64,000 nucleotides of DNA from assembly GCA_920105625.2 (NCBI GenBank), contig OV050033.1:126355821-126419820 (forward strand), given 5' to 3'. Positions 12,840 to 24,727 of the stretch are shown here, piece by piece. A program made the translations under genes and the position numbers. Source of the DNA: Clusia tigrina (taxonomy: Eukaryota; Arthropoda; Insecta; Diptera; Clusiidae). The notes under the pieces were generated by a model. The model made no database searches. It saw only the letters and a list, made by a program, of their open reading frames with translations, and had not been told where the DNA came from. Numbering within the stretch: position 1 is the stretch's first letter; each line of letters opens with the position of its first letter.

Positions 12840-13295
12840 TATCTAAGATGCTTTTGTGGTGATATGAGCGTAAAATTCAAGTTGCATAAAAAGAAGTATA
12901 CTTTCAGGGTGAAGCGAAATTGGAAAGCTTATTATAGTTCGAATTTTTGACAATTCTATACAAACCTCACTGATGTATCGAAGAGCCTTTTGTAGAGATA
13001 CGAGTGAAAAATTCAAGTCAAATAAAAAAGAAGTATACTTTTAGGGTAGAGCAAACTGGGGCTAATTTATATGTAGTCACATAAAAAATAAATATACTTT
13101 TAGGGTGGAGTAAAAAGAGAAAGCTACAAAATTGTAATTCGAATCTGTAATAATTCTATATATAAATCTCAATAATGTATCTAAGATCCTTTTGTGGTGA
13201 CACGAGTATAAAATTCAAGTCATATAAAGAAGAAGTATACTTTTAGGTTGGAGCAAACTAGGGTTAATTTGAACGAAGTCACACAAGGACTAAAC
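12840..13295 (+). repeat. Left arm of an inverted pair of ~135 bp tandem arrays
   Basis: Direct copies carry CTTTTGTGGTGA.A.GAG at 12851, 12987 and 13189. Each is followed about 40 bp later by AAGTATACTTTTAGGGT and a GGAGCAAACTAGGG-like block. Spacing is 136 then 202 bp; the longer one contains an extra partial unit with a second TATACTTTTAGGGTGGAG. The inner boundary reads CACACAAGGACTAAAC (13280-13295). The same units occur in reverse orientation at 14733-14990. Confidence 0.85.
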
Positions 13296-14732
13296 TTCGG
13301 GCGATTGCCAACAAATCCCTCAAATCCGTTCTGAACCTAATGCACCTTGGAGTTGATATCTCATCAACTATCTCAAAGAACAAATGAGCAATTACTATAG
13401 ACGAGGAAACTAGTCCTTTGTCCAAAAGCTCACTAAATTGAATAACTCAATAAATTTTCCTCACCACTAACTATTCCCATAACTTTTTACATAGTTTAGT
13501 CAGTTGCGTGCAACACATTATCAAATATTGAAATAAATCTTGCACAGCATAATTTTAGGCGTTAAATACAACTCTAAAACTCCATGAATTTGTGTGCTCA
13601 TATTCATATTACTGCCAGCCTGTTAGCCCACGCAAATTAAATGCATGCACCCAGAACAAAATGAAAATATTACCAGCCCTAATTATTAACGTCCGCCCAA
13701 AACTATGCAATATTAGCAAAACAGCAAAATTTCGTGCAGAAGTATTTTATAAAATAATTTACAACCACAACTAAGTATGTATTAATTAACATAACATGCT
13801 CTCCTCGTGCACCTGTGTACTCTCCTGTACAGTCGGTTCATATATCAGCGCGCCAAGGAGTATGCTACATTTCGTGCTAGCATGGCGATAAATTAAGGCA
13901 ACTGCAAAATTATATTTTTATTGCCCATATAGAAATGTGCTGCGCTCAATAAAATAAAGCCTTGTAAATTTTGCAATAAATTCACACACAAATTTAGTCA
14001 CGAATTGCGCATTTTTTTTGGCAAATATTGCCTGCGTTTCGAGCATTATTGAAATGCATAAATTTTGCGCAAAGTGGGCGCGCTCGTACTCTGGTGCCGT
14101 GCAAACGCCAAAAAGTGTGACATTTGCGTGCAGTTATGCAAACAGGAGGTCGCTGCACACTTGCGTGCAAGGGAAGCTGTTTCATGGAAGTTTGGGCCGG
14201 TGGACGTATGACGTCGAACGGAGCAGATTTTTAAAGGCGGCGCACATTTGCTGTACACAAAAATACCCCAGAATTAATAACGAAATATGAAACAGTTTTA
14301 GTGATTGTATTTAATTGAATTTGCATACGCAATGTGAAAGTTTGCCGCATTTCTCAAGGTGGTTTGATTAAACAGATTTCTGACCCAATGGAGGGAGATT
14401 TTAAGATGATCGAACAATTTAATAATAAACCGCTGAGGAGAAAAGTGCCTGAGCCATTGCAGTGAGACTGATCAATCTTAATAAGGTATCCGCCTTTGCA
14501 GGATATCAGTGACTGAGCATTCCCATGCAGTTTAGAATCATTTACTAGGATTTGAAAGACCCAATTCTATCTTTCTAAAGAGAGATACATAAAAATCCAG
14601 CAAACGCAATGCTTCAAGTTACTTTGATTTTAATCTTAAGAATAAATTCGATAACTCATTGCAAGTGGTTCCGAAGGATACCTCAAGTAATTCACATAAT
14701 ATATCCTAATATTGTATATATCTATCAGCACT
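13296..14732. other. Spacer between the inverted arms
   Basis: About 1.44 kb of mixed sequence. 14018-14290 is somewhat richer in GC and stop-free for about 90 codons on the plus strand and about 60-70 on the minus strand, without a recognisable domain. No transposase motif was found. Confidence 0.5.
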
Positions 14733-14990
14733 CTGTTTAGGCCTTGTGTGCCTTCATATAAATGAACCCTAGTTTGTTCCACCCTAAAAGTATACTTCTC
14801 TTTTGAATGACTTGTATGTTACACTCGTATCACTACAAAAGGATTTTAGATATATTAGTGAAATTTATATAGAATTGTTACAGACTATCATTTTGTAGCT
14901 TTCTATTTTAGCTTCACCCCAAAAGTAGACCTCCTTTTTATATGACTAGAGTTTTATACTAGTCTCACCACAAAAGGCTCCTAGGCTTAT
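14733..14990 (-). repeat. Right arm of the inverted pair
   Basis: Reading the minus strand gives the same unit as the left arm: CCTTTTGTGGTGA and CCTTTTGTAGTGA landmarks spaced about 133 bp apart, then AAGTATACTTTTAGGGTGG, AACAAACTAGGGTT and the inner boundary CACACAAGGCCTAAAC at 14748-14733. The innermost 60 bp of the two arms match at most positions by eye. The arms point inward with matching inner ends. Confidence 0.85.
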
Positions 14991-15174
14991 GAATATGAAA
15001 TTAGTATAATTTCCCTCACACAAAATCACAACCCACCACAAAAAAGTTGAACATACACAACACTGCATATAAGTTGCAAGTATACTACAAGTAGACAATG
15101 AGTGTAATAAAAACATTCAACAATGCATCAAAGGAAGAACAATTTAGCAAGAAATATATAACAATACTTCCTTA

Positions 15175-15204
15175 CTATAATATAATATAATATAATATAA
15201 TAAT
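15175..15204. repeat. TATAA microsatellite
   Basis: About six perfect or near-perfect copies of the pentamer TATAA, ending in TAATAAT. Confidence 0.9.
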
Positions 15205-15329
15205 GCTCTTGCCAACATAAATTAATTGAGGTATACCCCAATCTAAGTGAACAGAAAAATAGATTAGAAGCGTTTTCTTCCTGAAAGGACACTTCAACCC
15301 ACATAAAATATAATTGTGATGCTACTAGA

Positions 15330-15615
15330 AACCGTCGCGGATCCCGGATCTACCCCATGGGAACCATTGCAATTCCAATATGAACCTGGCTATGTGCTTA
15401 ATTCGAGTGCTTATGGATGATAATTCTATCAAATCATTAGGGAAGAGAGGGCCTAGGAATGTATGTGTTTTCCTAGCTAGAAAGGGGCACTGATACAAAA
15501 GATGAATACTAGTCTCTTCGTCATCTTCAGAGTCTCAGCTATGACAGAAGTTATTGAATGATAACCGTAGTCTTTCAGCATGTCTATCAATTGAGCAGTG
15601 TACCGTGTGCACAGA
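15330..15615 (-). mobile_element. Second decayed RNase H-tail remnant
   Basis: The minus strand is open, apart from one in-frame TGA, over about 90 codons from 15600 to 15330. The peptide has RHAERLRLSFNNFCHS, the stop, DSEDDEETSIHLLYQCPFLA, then an FLG-type turn and a closing ...RFILELQWF. The E-x-x-x-H-x-x-x-x-C spacing and final aromatic residues are those of the cysteine-rich tail of RNase H-bearing non-LTR ORF2 proteins; the stop lies just beyond the first tail cysteine. Beyond it, 15335-15240 (minus) continues as a CATCACAAT...GAAGTGTCC-type 3' UTR. Upstream (15616-16000) the frame is too broken to follow. The element is dead and 5'-truncated. Confidence 0.8.
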
Positions 15616-18600
15616 GGATATTGTGCTGATGGATTTTCTGCTGAGGTTCAGTTGCTGAACTGTTGACTTATTGTTCATGCCTGTTTAAGTCTTGCCGGCC
15701 ACGCCCACAGGCGGACTGCTCTACCCAGAATCCTCTAAGTATCCTAGTTGGATAGCTCAAAGTGAACACAAAGACAAATCCACACATTTTCTTGACCTTA
15801 TCAGTGGTTCATAGACGTTGGAAGAACAGAAACTAAAGCAACCCAACACGAGGACAAAATTTTGAACAAAGAAAACAAAAGACTATTCCATAGGAGGCAG
15901 TCTTGAACATAATATTGGAGTTAGATTAACACCTAAGCCTCATATGATGGAACTCATCCAAGTTGTGTTGGAGATCGACTTTTCAAGGTGCAAATTTTCA
16001 TAGGTCATATAAATATATAACATTTGTTTGCTTTGAGATAACCTTAATTGAAGGTCAAAACAGGACACGGGTCCTGAAACTCCAACAGATTGCTGACTTG
16101 CAATTAAAAATTATGATCAACACTGACTTAATACATGAAGAGCCTGGGGAACGATAGGTAGTTTCTATAGTGCTGACATTGTCAACCAGAGCATAAGATG
16201 GCTCTAGGAAATTTTTGATCATGAATGATGTTGCCTGTCAATAGAAAGTTTCAATATATTTGAGAAGTGTCCTGACATGCATGAAAACCGACACAATTCG
16301 CATTATCAACTCCACCAAAGTCTTATCTTCACCTCCCCTACAGGTGTAAAAATTAAAGCTCTGAACAACAATTCAACCATCGAATTGCTCCCCACCATAC
16401 AATGAATTCCTGCTCCCTCACCTTTCGAATTTAATACCACTTAACTTCCATAGAAGTACTCATTTTTTTTTGCAAAAGCTGGCAACTCTTTGTAAATGGC
16501 CTCATTATTAGAAATAATTGCAAGACATGAAGTAAATGTCCAACAATTAAGGCAAAATGTTAATGGTGGGAAACCTGTAGGCAGGTCAAGGTTGCTCAAG
16601 GAAAGTGCTACATAATGGTGTTGGAGAATAGGAAACAAAAGGAAAGAATATACGCTGGCACAGTTAAAGGCGCCGATGGCTCCGTTTGTGCCTGAGCAGA
16701 AGGAAGAGGAAAATGGCAGACAATTAAGTAATAAGCATGCTTGAGTCTCACTTTATGACTTATTATATAATTTCTTCCATGGAAACATCTTTTCTGTATT
16801 TTTTGTTCTTTTAAAGTTCATGTTAAACGTCTCAGCAAACCGTGCTGTTCCTCCAGGAGGAAGGCTTGTGTTGTAAGTCTCAGTAAATCAATCAATGACA
16901 TGTCATCTAAAAAGTCACCAAGAAGATAATTGAAATTTATGAATACAGTGTTTAATCGAGGACATTAAATGTAAGTACCTGAGAAGTCTCAATAGTGGAC
17001 TTCCGGTGTGTATTGGAAAGCAAGTTAGTACCGCAGCGATGGGGTCGGGAATCCCACTCAAGACTCGACTTATTCTTATATATTTTTCTCTACTAGTCGA
17101 AGGTCTTTATTGGTCGTTCTAATTAACCCTAACCCTGGCACACATAATTCATTGCTGTGTAAATTGATGTAAATAAATAATAGTCTGCGAGATATATTCC
17201 CAAATTAGGCTATGATAATAAGAGAAAGGAAAATTAGTACTAAAGCAGGCATGAACGCTGGCATGTCAAGCAGGGCGTGAGTCACACAAATCCTGAATTG
17301 CAAATATTATTCAAAGTTTCCACTAGTTTTGCATCCTTCTATGTCCCTACGACTGGCACTAAAACGCCGTCACAGGGAAATTGGTAGTCAAATAGCGCAC
17401 CACATTGCTCGGAACCCAAGCAGACACCTGCCGCACCAGTGCTTCATAGCTGACTGATATCACTTCAGGCAAAACAACGCTTCGGCTTGTTGTGCCTTCA
17501 CTGGTCCACAACGTCCTGGGAATTGTGCTCACCTTAAGCAATGTAAGAGTGTTCATGCACCTCGTTGGCGAAACACTGTCTATGCGTGAGCAAATATTGC
17601 AATTAACTGAGGCAGATGTGGCTGCAACAACACACTTTAGCATAGCTACTGTACCCTCAGGACCTGCTGTTGCTGTTTCAGTTGTGAGCCAGTGCCTTGA
17701 CTCCAGGCGTCCAGCTACAATTACCGCTCGTGCTGCTGTTTTAGCTCTGCTGAAATGCAAATATTAAACGTGGCTGTTGCGACCGCTAACCGTGGTACGG
17801 CCTCTGTATGCTCGATTTACAAGACGCTTTAAACACGGTTGGCTTTGCGGAGATAGCAGCAGGATTCTTATACACAAATGCTGGGAAATTGCAGCTTCAC
17901 TATCCTGAAATTTCTCTGATGGTGGTACCCAGCACTTCCAACAGCTTTATGTAAAGAGTTTAGTTTCCCAGTTGCAGACTACGCAATTTCAGCTCTATAA
18001 CATTTATGACATTCGCAATAATTCATATTTGTTTGCATTATATAAGTCGCTATAGTTGCTTATCTACGCACTGGATATGCTGGGTGATGTATGGAACCCG
18101 TTCACACTAACTCATGGTGCAGGCAGCCTCTACTATCCAGTATACAGAACACTTGACTTCATCGAAAGATTTTAGAGTTCTTCTTGAAGACCATGGGTTT
18201 CTTTTGAATGCATAGGAGACTATATCCAGCCTCTTGTTTCTAAATCTAAAAGATTATTGACTTCATGAAATGTTTATATAGACATATGGGTCGATACGAG
18301 TATTTTAGCCAGACTCAACTCTTCCAATCTAAAAGGCACTTGACTCCAAACAATGCTGGAGTTCGATTTGAAGACCCTTGGTGCCAACTGTTACGCCACT
18401 CAAAGTGGAAATTAAAATCTTCCTTTTATTTGCGAGGAAAGTGATAAATGCCTACACATACTCATGCACCCCCATACACTCATGCACCCACATCCACACA
18501 CACAGACACACATTCTCACATGCCCAAAAGACCTCTGCATTCTTCTTGCGATTTGCAGCCATTGGCACAGATTTCATGCACACGTCCATTGGTGCATTGA

Positions 18601-20177
18601 ATTTCAGCACACATTTGCCTGCCAAACTGCTGGAGTAAAAGAAAGGATGCCAGTATGGCAGGACATGCTTCAATATTCTACTCTTTGGCATGCGAACTTG
18701 CCACGCAGTTTTATCTAAAATTATTCCCCAGAAAAAGGCAAAATGTGCGTCAAGGCGTGACAAGATTTCAATTTTTTCCCTCCTCTTCAGGTTTTCTTAT
18801 TCTAAACACATTTCGGGCCACGTGGGTTTACTTTCGTTGTGTTGATGCTCTATTATTGAATGCGTTGAGATAAGCAGTGATAAGTGGGATTTTTTGTGAA
18901 ATTTATTTAGTCTCATTGTGTGGAAGAATTTTATTTCTTATAGTTAAATATTTCTCTATGAAATATTTCCGTTGAAGTGTGAGCTGCGTTGTATTTGGGA
19001 TTATTTTTATTGAATGTTGCCACATCATTTCAGAACTGGTGACATCAAACTTAAATGTGCCTCCATTGATTTTAGTCATATACCATAACGGCACCTTTAC
19101 TCAGTTTTTCTGCTGCTATAAATCTCTGCATTATCCTGTCACTGGTTTAGCGGGAGTCCTCATAATATCAGAGAGTTCACCTTAATTTGTCACTTGCGTA
19201 TGCTGGAAATTTAAACAAATGTACGTGATGACACTCCTTCCTTTTAATTATATTTTTCCCGGTTTATTAAGCTTTCTTTCAGAAAAAATTATTCCTGAAA
19301 TAATTGTAATTAATTTAATAAATGAAGCACATTTTCTGGCACTTCTTCAACTGCCGCTGGTTTAGTCCTCATTTTCCTTTGTAGCTAATTAGTTGTCATT
19401 TGTCACAGGGAAAGCGGCTGATGTTTTAATGAGCAGTGAAATATGAATTCCACTATAATTTAGAAAATGCTCACTTGGGAAAGGACAAAGCGATTTAAAC
19501 AGGGACTAAGAAGGGGAATGTTCAAGGAGAAAATACTACGGAAGAGCTTTAAGGGACTGCTTTGGCATTGAGCGTCATGCCAAAGCAGGCAATTTCTTCA
19601 TTTATTTTAGGCTCATATCCTTGAGCAAATATGAGACATTCATTCGAATATAGACGCGATGAGAGTATAAGTTACAAAAGGAAAGCCTAAAGGCTTAAAA
19701 TAAATGGTAAAGAAAAATGTTTAATAATCCTTGCACTGCAAACTAGAAAGCAAAGCAGAGCAAATGTCCATGGAAATAATTTTGGCTAGTTCACTGTAAA
19801 TATTAATCACTTAAAAGTAGTTGCTATGAATCTCTCTGTAACCTTTCTGCATGTGCAATTAAACATATTTCTCTTCAACTAAGAAAATATTGGTGAAATT
19901 TTAAGACAATCTCAACATTTGTCAAGTGTCTTATTGTTCAAGGACACACGAATAATGCATGTTCTATTCATATTGAAGAATCTCCTGGATTTTAAGTATT
20001 CATCATAACCAATATTATAATCATCGCCAAACGTCAGACAACACTAGTTTTCAAGGGGTCTTCTTTTCTCAACCATATTCTCAGATCTAGGCAGTCATAA
20101 CCATCAGGGTCCTTATCACAGCAAAGCTATTATCTACAGATTATCCTGAGTTGTTCAGAGCTTTGAACTGATATTTT
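15616..20177. other. Gene-free sequence
   Basis: No gene could be established. 17340-17770 is less AT-rich than its surroundings, is stop-free for about 130 codons on the minus strand and 90 on the plus, and is discussed as a weak exon candidate. 18450-18520 is a CA-rich CATGCACCCACA-type simple stretch. Elsewhere I see nothing. Confidence 0.5.
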
Positions 20178-20296
20178 CATATATTAAAGTCATGATATGT
20201 TATCCACCCAGAAGTTTCCGTATTTATTAAAGCCATGAACTGTTATAGACCAATAACGCTCCCTATATATTAAAGTCATATTCCTTTATCGCCCCG
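20178..20296. repeat. Three-copy ~43 bp tandem repeat
   Basis: A TAT(A/T)TATTAAAGTCATGA-like block recurs near 20181, 20223 and 20266, each followed by TGTTAT..ACC..-like or CTTTATCGCCC-like sequence. The copies are clearly diverged. There is no coding content. Confidence 0.7.
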
Positions 20297-23200
20297 TTTT
20301 TTATTTAGTCTTTGTGGATACTCACTTACAATAAGTTCCTTGAATGGTGTTTGTTCTTACTCTGTCTATAACCCAAACAGCATCCCAAAGTTGAACTTTT
20401 AGGCGCTCCAAAAGTAGCCTCATATGGGGAAGTCTTAGTCATCTAAAGTTCATCAGCTCCCAGCACCATATCTGCACACAAAACAATCCTTTCCCCACAT
20501 TGTCGAACAGCCTCGGTTGTTACTCGAATTTGTTCCCTTGAGAATTACCTATTGTCCCACTATTTATCTCTGTTTTTAAATGTAACACCCAATTATTCTC
20601 CACATCCTTGCTGAGTCCTTCCTAGAAGTTTCTGGTTAACTTCAGTTTCTCTGCTTCTTATGTATGGCATATTTGGTGGTCCCTTCCCTTGCTGCTTGTA
20701 ATTGAAACGCAGATTTAATGGCGCTGTTTCGTTCCATAAAACTCAAGTTTTTAATTCCATTAAACTTGGCCATAATTATCCTTGCTGGCTGCACGCATTT
20801 AATGCACACACTTTTCATTCTCGCAGCTAATTTCTGCTCCTGTCCCATTGCTGTTCTGTTCAGCGCTGCTTTTCTTATCGCTGCTGCCTGGTGGCCCGTA
20901 GCTTTTGGCACCTCAATAACCTGGTCATAAAAAAGGCTTTAGCACCGTTGATAATTTGACATTTTATGAGACAGCAAGGATGGCCTCCATTCCTTTTTTG
21001 CGCACTCTTACGCTCTCTGTGTGTGTGTCTGTGTGTGTGTGGTGCGAGTATTTTTTGCGAGTGGTGCTGCTGTTTGCCGCACTTTTAAAGGTTTTAAAGA
21101 TGCTTTGATAAGAATTAATAGTGTGCACAGTAAAGTGCAGCAATAATGCTTAAGGATATGAAAATGAAAATGCATAATGCAGCTTCGGCAGTGGAGCTGT
21201 AAATGGGCGCAAATATTAAACCAGAATGGCTCTAAGCGGAGACCATAATTACACTATAAAGTTTTGATTGGGTTTTAGTCTCTTTTTAGTATTAGGTCGC
21301 TGCTCTCAATTTGAACTTTATAAATGATTTTACTAATATCTGGAACCCGGAAAACGACTCACATTTGACAATAATAAAATGTGAGAGTCACTGTAAGAAA
21401 AACCGTGATATTCCAATGTGGATTATTCATATTTTCTCTAACATAGTGGGGTCTTCAGAGACCTATAATTCAATTTGAAATTAAGAATTGTTTTCTGGGA
21501 TATATTTTCTTTCATGTTCATTATTTTTTTATATATTTATCATTATATTTTCCTTGGATTATAATAGATAAAATAGAGGAAAGATAAAAGAGAAGTAGGC
21601 CGAAGGACCTCTGTAGAAAGATCTCTCATCATTGTGATTTAAGCCTGAAGAGAGGATATTGAGAATTCTAGCCATTAAGGGATCAGGTATTGTACTCATC
21701 AGATAAAAGTTCGGTATCCAGTTTCCAAACACAAGTTATCACTTCGTGGAAAATGGTCTATATACTTTGAAAATATACAGGAAAATTTTCAAAAGATGCT
21801 GAAGGCAGGCTCGCACTCAAGGGCTCTAGTTGAAAATGCTGAAGATGTCAGAAATAGAGTATAGAATATATTTTACCCCCAGAATTATTCTTTGGCATTA
21901 ATTAAAGCAAGAAAATGAACCAATATTGATGATGACCATAACCATTTGAATGCGAGAAAAGTAAGTTTTTATGTTTAATCGAGCTTTTTCATAGAGGTAT
22001 TTACAGTTATAATTATAAAGATGGTCATCATAAACACTTTCATACATTCACTTCATAAGACCAGAGAGACCGTGATCCCTTCTGCCACACTCCCCCGCTA
22101 TATGTCGATTGTGTAAGTCTTCTATACGCTCCTTATTTGATATGAGGTTTTGCCGCAGATTGCATTTTATTAACTTTCGCTGTGACTTTGCGCAGATTTT
22201 CCGCCCCAAATTTAAACAACTGCAACTAAATGTGTGTGCTTTGGAAAATCGCATTACATTCATATCAATCATGCCCACTGAAGGGACACTTCAGCTGGCA
22301 AACAGCATCCAATGCAACGGAAATATTAAAATGCGAGCGCCATAAACATGAACTATATTTACTAACACACCAGCCACGGTCTCCCCATCGTACTCCTGTG
22401 TGTCGCTCAGCATCCCTGCAGTTGCCAGCAGCACAGTCATCAGCATTATTTACTTTGCACAACTTTCGCCGGGATAAGAAAGCAGAAGTCGTCTGTCAGA
22501 CGCTGTCAGTCAGTTTACAAAACTGTTGCGCTCAGCGGTTGTGCGGTGGAGTCGCAGGGATATATGCTTGTGACTGGGAAGGACGATGAGGCGGACGAAG
22601 GATGATCATATTGAATGTTAGAATTTTCAATTATTTTTATTTTCACTTTGCATTTTTCAAGTAAATGAAATGGTCAGTGCACTATTCTTTATTTCTTTTT
22701 ATGTGCCATAAAATAAACTGGACGCAGTTGTCCAAGAAGGGAAGGCAGCATAAGCAAATTCACTTAATGCCTTTCCAACATTTGTAGTGTAATAATGGAC
22801 TTTAACTACGGGTACTTATATAGGGAGACACTAAGGGACAATAAGAATGCAGAAAGTCGAGATAAAGTTCAAAGTTGCTCAGGGCTTATGTGAATGCAGT
22901 TGGTGCGAGGCAAGTAAAGCCCCTTCAACTTTTTCCTGAGCTCGTTACTGCAGTGCATCATAAAAAAATTTCTTTTGTTGGCAAAATCTGCATAAAAATG
23001 TGCTTGCATCACTTTTGTTATTTGATAGAAATTTCTCCAATCAATTGCTCTGACATGCTGAACTTCAAATTGCTGCCCATTATTAACTTCTGGCCAACTT
23101 GTTTAATTTGCGAACTTGACTTTGCCTTTATTTTTCTGCAGCTTTCAAAGTCGTATTGTCTGCCAATGTTTGGACAAGCTCCTCAAGTCATGCTGAAATT

Positions 23201-24560
23201 TCTTCAACAACTTCTATGCAGCTGCATGTAAAGCAGCAGTGGAACGATACTGGAGCCTCTCCTCACAGCAATACTGCAATGCATGATTCCTGACAGGGCA
23301 AAAGCATCATTTTATCATAAAGTGTTCCAGCAAGTTTGTTCGATTTCATTCGATCATTTGCATAGCAGTAACTTAGTTATGCTCAAAGTGAACTTTAAAT
23401 GGACTTACTCCATCTAAACCAGGAGGTTTGAGGTGTAAGTGTGGGGTAGAAGAAGATGGGCTTTCTATATGGAGGGCATGTTTCAAATACTTAATACCAA
23501 CATTTAAGTTAACAGTTCCTTCCTTCCTTCTTATTTGCCAACTTAGAGTACTGTGTTTATATTAAGTTGTCCACTCGAATTGTTCCTTTCAAACACTACA
23601 AAGTCTCTACTGCATATGCCAAACTATTCCAGTGCAGCTGGGACACAATTTCATAAACAAGAGTATAAAATGTTGTAGGCATTTGCTTGCAAGGTTGACC
23701 AGTGAAGGCAGTTGGAGCTGACCTATTCAATTTTGTGCCTGAAGGCAAAAACAATCAAACCTTTCATGCCTGATGGGTTTGCAAATGAGCTCGAGTAAAT
23801 AAATAGCAAATAAGCATATCAAATCGACAGGGCCAGCCAGAGGAGCGGCTCAGTTTAATGCATAGTAAAGTTACTTATATCCTTGTACTTTTTTGCTCTT
23901 TTGTCTTTCTTCTTTTTTTGGACTTGCTATCGTAGTCATTTCAGAGCAACCCAGTGGGGGAAGGGAACTGATTTTGCATACCACGTGCCGCGCGTGTTGT
24001 TCGCTACGGGTCGAGAAACATTGCCACAATTGAAAAAAGGATATTCTTTTATTTTACGTTTGGGATTTAATTTATTTTCACTACTTTACTTGTTTTGAGA
24101 GCATCTGTTCATTTGGATAAAGTGAGAGTTCGTTTTGGAAAATTTAAGTTGAGATTTGGTGCTAAATTTAATAAGTTTAACAAGATTTGCTGGGGACGCT
24201 GAATAGACGCAATCTCTGAAAGCTGACTTTTCTTCAGTTCTGTGTTGAATCTGCACTGGCCCAAATAGGGCTCTGCAATCAATAGTGAAGAGTTATTTTG
24301 AGAATATTTCAGAACTCTTCTCATCAGGCAAATTAATTCCTGCCAACACCAAAACTGTTCTGAGAATAGTTTGCAAAATATAACTTGAAATATTTGCGCC
24401 AGTGAAGTTTGCCTTAAAGTGGCAAATTTCACACATATACAATAAAACAACAACAACAAACAACAGCCAAGAAAACACCCACTAAACCCACCGAACAATT
24501 CGAAAATGGTTGAGAGCATTTATTCAGCCAATATCGTACAATTTGCATTGTTAGTGCTTA
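20297..24560. other. Gene-free sequence with a TG microsatellite
   Basis: A TG/TC microsatellite spans 21017-21041. 22370-22600 is less AT-rich than its flanks and could be a conserved non-coding block, but nothing in the sequence itself proves it. No gene recognised. Confidence 0.5.
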
Positions 24561-24727
24561 TTGAAGCATCATTTTATGGTCTGGCAGGTAACTTTATGAC
24601 CGTATTATAGCGCTGCTAAACGGCCAAAACTGCCAACTGCGTTTATAAAATATTTATGGGCCACATTTTATGCATAAACTTTTCGCTTGTTATGGGGCGA
24701 CTATAAAATTTTATGCGTAATTAAGTA
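24561..24727. promoter_or_regulatory. Cluster of TTTATG/TTTATA motifs (candidate enhancer)
   Basis: Within about 165 bp there are at least seven TTTAT(G/A) or reverse-complement sites: TTTTATGG, CTTTATGACC, GTTTATAAAA, ATTTATGGG, TTTTATGCATAAA and ACTATAAAATTTTATGCG, the last followed by TAATTAAG. TTTATG/TTTATA is the known core of posterior homeodomain (Abd-B, Caudal) binding in flies, and TAAT is the general homeodomain core. Function is inference only: such motifs are also favoured by AT-rich composition. Confidence 0.25.

Noticed and set aside
24109..24519. 136-codon minus-strand frame with a hydrophobic N-terminal part
   Set aside because: The hydrophobic part comes from a GTT/CAA simple repeat and T-rich composition. 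No domain or supporting splice context.
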